Assembly (NCBI RefSeq): GCF_026013475.1
Contig: NZ_JAPDPH010000035.1
Span: 1 to 45,156, forward strand
Length of the DNA: 45,156 nucleotides
Direction: 5' to 3'
Source: Micromonospora yasonensis
GTDB lineage: Bacteria > Actinomycetota > Actinomycetes > Mycobacteriales > Micromonosporaceae
Positions 43,558 through 45,156 of the stretch are shown here, piece by piece. The notes below the pieces were generated by a model. It saw nothing but the letters and a program-made list of their open reading frames with translations, was not told the DNA's origin and did not search any database. Each line of letters begins with the position of its first letter. The first letter of the stretch is position 1. Made by a program: the position numbers and the translations under genes.

Positions 43558-44118
43558 CTAGTGGTCATTGAGCATGAACAAGAGCGTCTGGTGCTCGACG
43601 TCGAGGAATGCGACCCGCCACCGCGGCGACGGCGCTGTTTCGTTGTACGACCTGCTGTGCAGCCACCGCGACTCGCCCGGCAGGAACGGCGCCAGGGCAG
43701 GCCACACGTCCGCTGGGCTGCTGTCGTGGGGAAGCTGAGCCAGGTTGACAGATGTCCACGGTACGAAGTCGTATCGCTTCGCCAACGCCTGCGCGTCCTC
43801 CGGTCGCAGCTTGACCACGCCCTGGTACGTCCAGTCCGTAGGGCCCGGCATTCTGGAACACGGGTTGCCCGAGGCGTGCAGCTGCCAGTGGATTTCTTGG
43901 TAATCGCCGAGGTCCGGCAACTCCTCGGGAGGATCCCAATGGTCGGTGCGGACCTTTGCCGCTGCGACCTGCACCGACTCCTGGCACGTGCGCGTGTCCG
44001 CCGGATCGTCGCCGATGAGCAGGAAGCCGGCCGCGATGCACCCGACGACCGCCAGCAGCATCGCAGCAGCCGCGCCGATTACAGCCACCAGCAGCGGTCT
44101 GCGCGTCTTCATGGTCAT
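43558..44118 (-). CDS. Membrane-anchored protein, unknown function
   Basis: A 186-residue protein from ATG 44118 (ATG 44112 also possible) with GAGGA upstream. A transmembrane anchor lies at 9-35 (LLVAVIGAAAAMLLAVVGCI). The exterior domain contains two Cys (DTRTCQESV and GNPCSRMPG) and the strand pairs IHWQLHAS and RWRVAFLDVEHQTLLFMLND at the end. That closing pattern is found in other actinobacterial exported proteins without a named family. Upstream lies the interrupted SMI1-like gene, 69 bp away. Confidence 0.6.
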   Translation of the reverse strand: MTMKTRRPLLVAVIGAAAAMLLAVVGCIAAGFLLIGDDPADTRTCQESVQVAAAKVRTDHWDPPEELPDLGDYQEIHWQLHASGNPCSRMPGPTDWTYQGVVKLRPEDAQALAKRYDFVPWTSVNLAQLPHDSSPADVWPALAPFLPGESRWLHSRSYNETAPSPRWRVAFLDVEHQTLLFMLNDH

Positions 44119-44187
44119 GACGCTACGAGTCCTCGGCCACAACCATCGTCCACTGGGCCATCGGATCTGGATCAACAGAGCACTGGA

Positions 44188-44742
44188 TCAATTCCGTGAA
44201 CGCTTGACCGGGAGCCAGCTCGTGAGCAGAGGTTCCAGCTCTGGCATCAGGCGAGGGCCGAAGATGCAGAGGGTCTGCTCCCAGGGGTGGCCGAAGGTGC
44301 CTTCGGTCATGTCCTCGGTGAGGAAGGCGTCTCACCACCAGAAGATCCGGCCCGCGTTATCGAACTGCGCCTCGTTCTCCGCCAGTCGGTCGGCGATGTC
44401 GTAGAGCATTGCCGCCATGTCCGGCCACTCGGGCTCAGCCGCGGCTCCGGCGTCGCGGTAGAACTCCATGACGCAGCCGTACCTGGGGCCGCCACGCAAG
44501 TCCACGAAAAGATTCGCGCCGCCCCAGTTGGTGGCGACGGGCAGCCAGGCGGGTAGCCAGGTGTCGCATCTCGTCCCGGCCGGGCGGTACGGACGGTTAT
44601 TCTCCGAACCGGTGAAGGCCTCCAACTCGTCGACCAGCGCGAGCTGCCGGGCCACGTCCATCCACAATCGGCGGCTCTTCAGGGCCTCGTCGATCGAGTA
44701 GGGAACGAAGCCGGGTGGGGACGCTGCTGGTCGTCTGGTCAC
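44188..44742 (-). pseudogene. SMI1/KNR4-like protein split by an in-frame TGA
   Basis: GTG 44742 opens a frame with SMI1/KNR4 features (SIDEALKSRRLWMDVARQLA, then WLPAWLPVATNWGGANLFVD and LRGGPRYGCVMEFYRD). It stops at TGA 44332-44334 after RIFWW. The same frame then continues for 47 codons (DAFLTEDMTEGTFGHPWEQT, then LCIFGPRLMPELEPLLTSWL) to a TGA at 44188. The continuation resembles the DUF2716 end GHPWEQTLCVFG. SMI1-type proteins are often immunity proteins of toxin systems, but no toxin gene is adjacent. Nonsense mutation, sequencing error or read-through. Confidence 0.65.
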
Positions 44743-44807
44743 TCAATGCAACAGAGCCGTCCGTGCGGGTTATCACCCGCATCGGTCCGTGGGCGGCGCC
44801 GCCGGGC

Positions 44808-45156
44808 TCATCTGCCGACCGCCTCCGACTCCTGGGGTGTGCCGATGGCGTCGACGTGGCCCCACCGCCCGGGAATGTCGAGCAGTTCGATCCGGCCGAA
44901 CCGTTCGGGCAGTGCCGGCGCGACCACTAGATCCTCCTCGTACGGCTCGAGGCCGAGCAGCGTGCGCACCAGCAGCAGGGGCGCCCCGGTGGCCACGGCC
45001 TGTGGGCTGTTCGCCCCCGGATACTGGACGGGGTGGCCGGTCAGCTCGCGGTCGTAGCCACCGAAGGCCTCCGGCAGGCGCCCCTGGAAATACCGGGACG
45101 CTTCGATGATCCCTTCGGCGATGCGTCCCGCTTCCTGGTCGAAGCCGTAGCGGCGC
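44808..45156 (-). CDS. Amylo-alpha-1,6-glucosidase-type glycosidase, C-terminal end only
   Basis: The minus-strand frame open from the window edge ends at TGA 44808 and encodes about 115 residues: RYGFDQEAGRIAEGIIEASR, FQGRLPEAFGGYDREL, VQYPGANSPQAVATGAPLLL and VRTLLGLEPYEEDL. The SPQAxATGAPLLLLRTLLGL stretch is typical of the (alpha/alpha)6 C-terminal domain of bacterial glycogen-debranching-like proteins. The catalytic part lies outside the window. Confidence 0.8.
   Translation of the reverse strand, partial: RRYGFDQEAGRIAEGIIEASRYFQGRLPEAFGGYDRELTGHPVQYPGANSPQAVATGAPLLLVRTLLGLEPYEEDLVVAPALPERFGRIELLDIPGRWGHVDAIGTPQESEAVGR

Overview
The window is high-GC, third-position-GC-rich actinomycete chromosome. 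The gene repertoire fits a soil actinomycete: FurA-KatG, a large LuxR (LAL) regulator, an ECF42 sigma factor, several secreted hydrolases and F420-type and BBE-type oxidoreductases. A Micromonospora-like member of the Micromonosporaceae is my best guess, from the style of the proteins only. I see no rRNA, tRNA, CRISPR array, phage module or biosynthetic cluster.

Layout. 1-6962: the tail of a GH15 glucanase, an SRPBCC protein, a GNAT acetyltransferase, then furA-katG with a strong terminator, a membrane protein with a helical C-terminal domain, an F420-type luciferase-like oxidoreductase and a VOC protein. 7316-11213: a secreted beta-rich protein, a broken XRE-NB-ARC regulator, a membrane-anchored protein and an IS1634-type transposase relic. 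11214-20608: a 2060-residue secreted subtilisin with a partly duplicated adhesive or sugar-binding tail, and upstream on the same strand a LAL-type LuxR regulator. The 257 bp between them carry a tandem repeat and small palindromes. 20609-25488: relics (ISL3, alpha/beta hydrolase, IS110, metallo-beta-lactamase fold) around an intact secreted S15-like peptidase preceded by a ten-C tract, then a DinB protein and a TPR gene split by an in-frame TAG. 25623-32157: a membrane protein, a secreted type-B carboxylesterase and a coupled operon (ABC ATPase, permease, histidine kinase, response regulator). 32158-33238 has no intact gene and holds palindromes and out-of-order integrase pieces. 33239-37217: an FAD-linked oxidoreductase, then an operon of RibD/DHFR-like protein, YCII protein and ECF42 sigma factor. 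37783-41075: RecQ, preceded in frame by a relic of a BNR/sialidase-type repeat protein, and a compact secreted subtilisin. 41147-41873 has no convincing gene but several hairpins. 41874-45156: small envelope proteins on the minus strand, an SMI1/KNR4-like gene split by an in-frame TGA, and the tail of an amylo-alpha-1,6-glucosidase.

How it works together. Four or five genes encode exported hydrolases (two subtilisins, an S15-like peptidase, a carboxylesterase, perhaps the beta-rich protein), which suggests a saprophytic, polymer-degrading life. FurA-KatG is a redox pair. The ABC/two-component unit looks like an envelope-stress or drug-response module. The ECF42 unit is a standard sigma/DGPF pair.

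I did not find a clearly new defence or biosynthetic system. The most unusual signals are two genes whose conserved coding continues in the same frame beyond a stop codon (24871 TAG, 44332 TGA), the structured gene-free stretch 41147-41873, the palindromes around 17588-17650 and at 32693, the homopolymer before the S15-like gene, and the unusual architecture of the giant protease.
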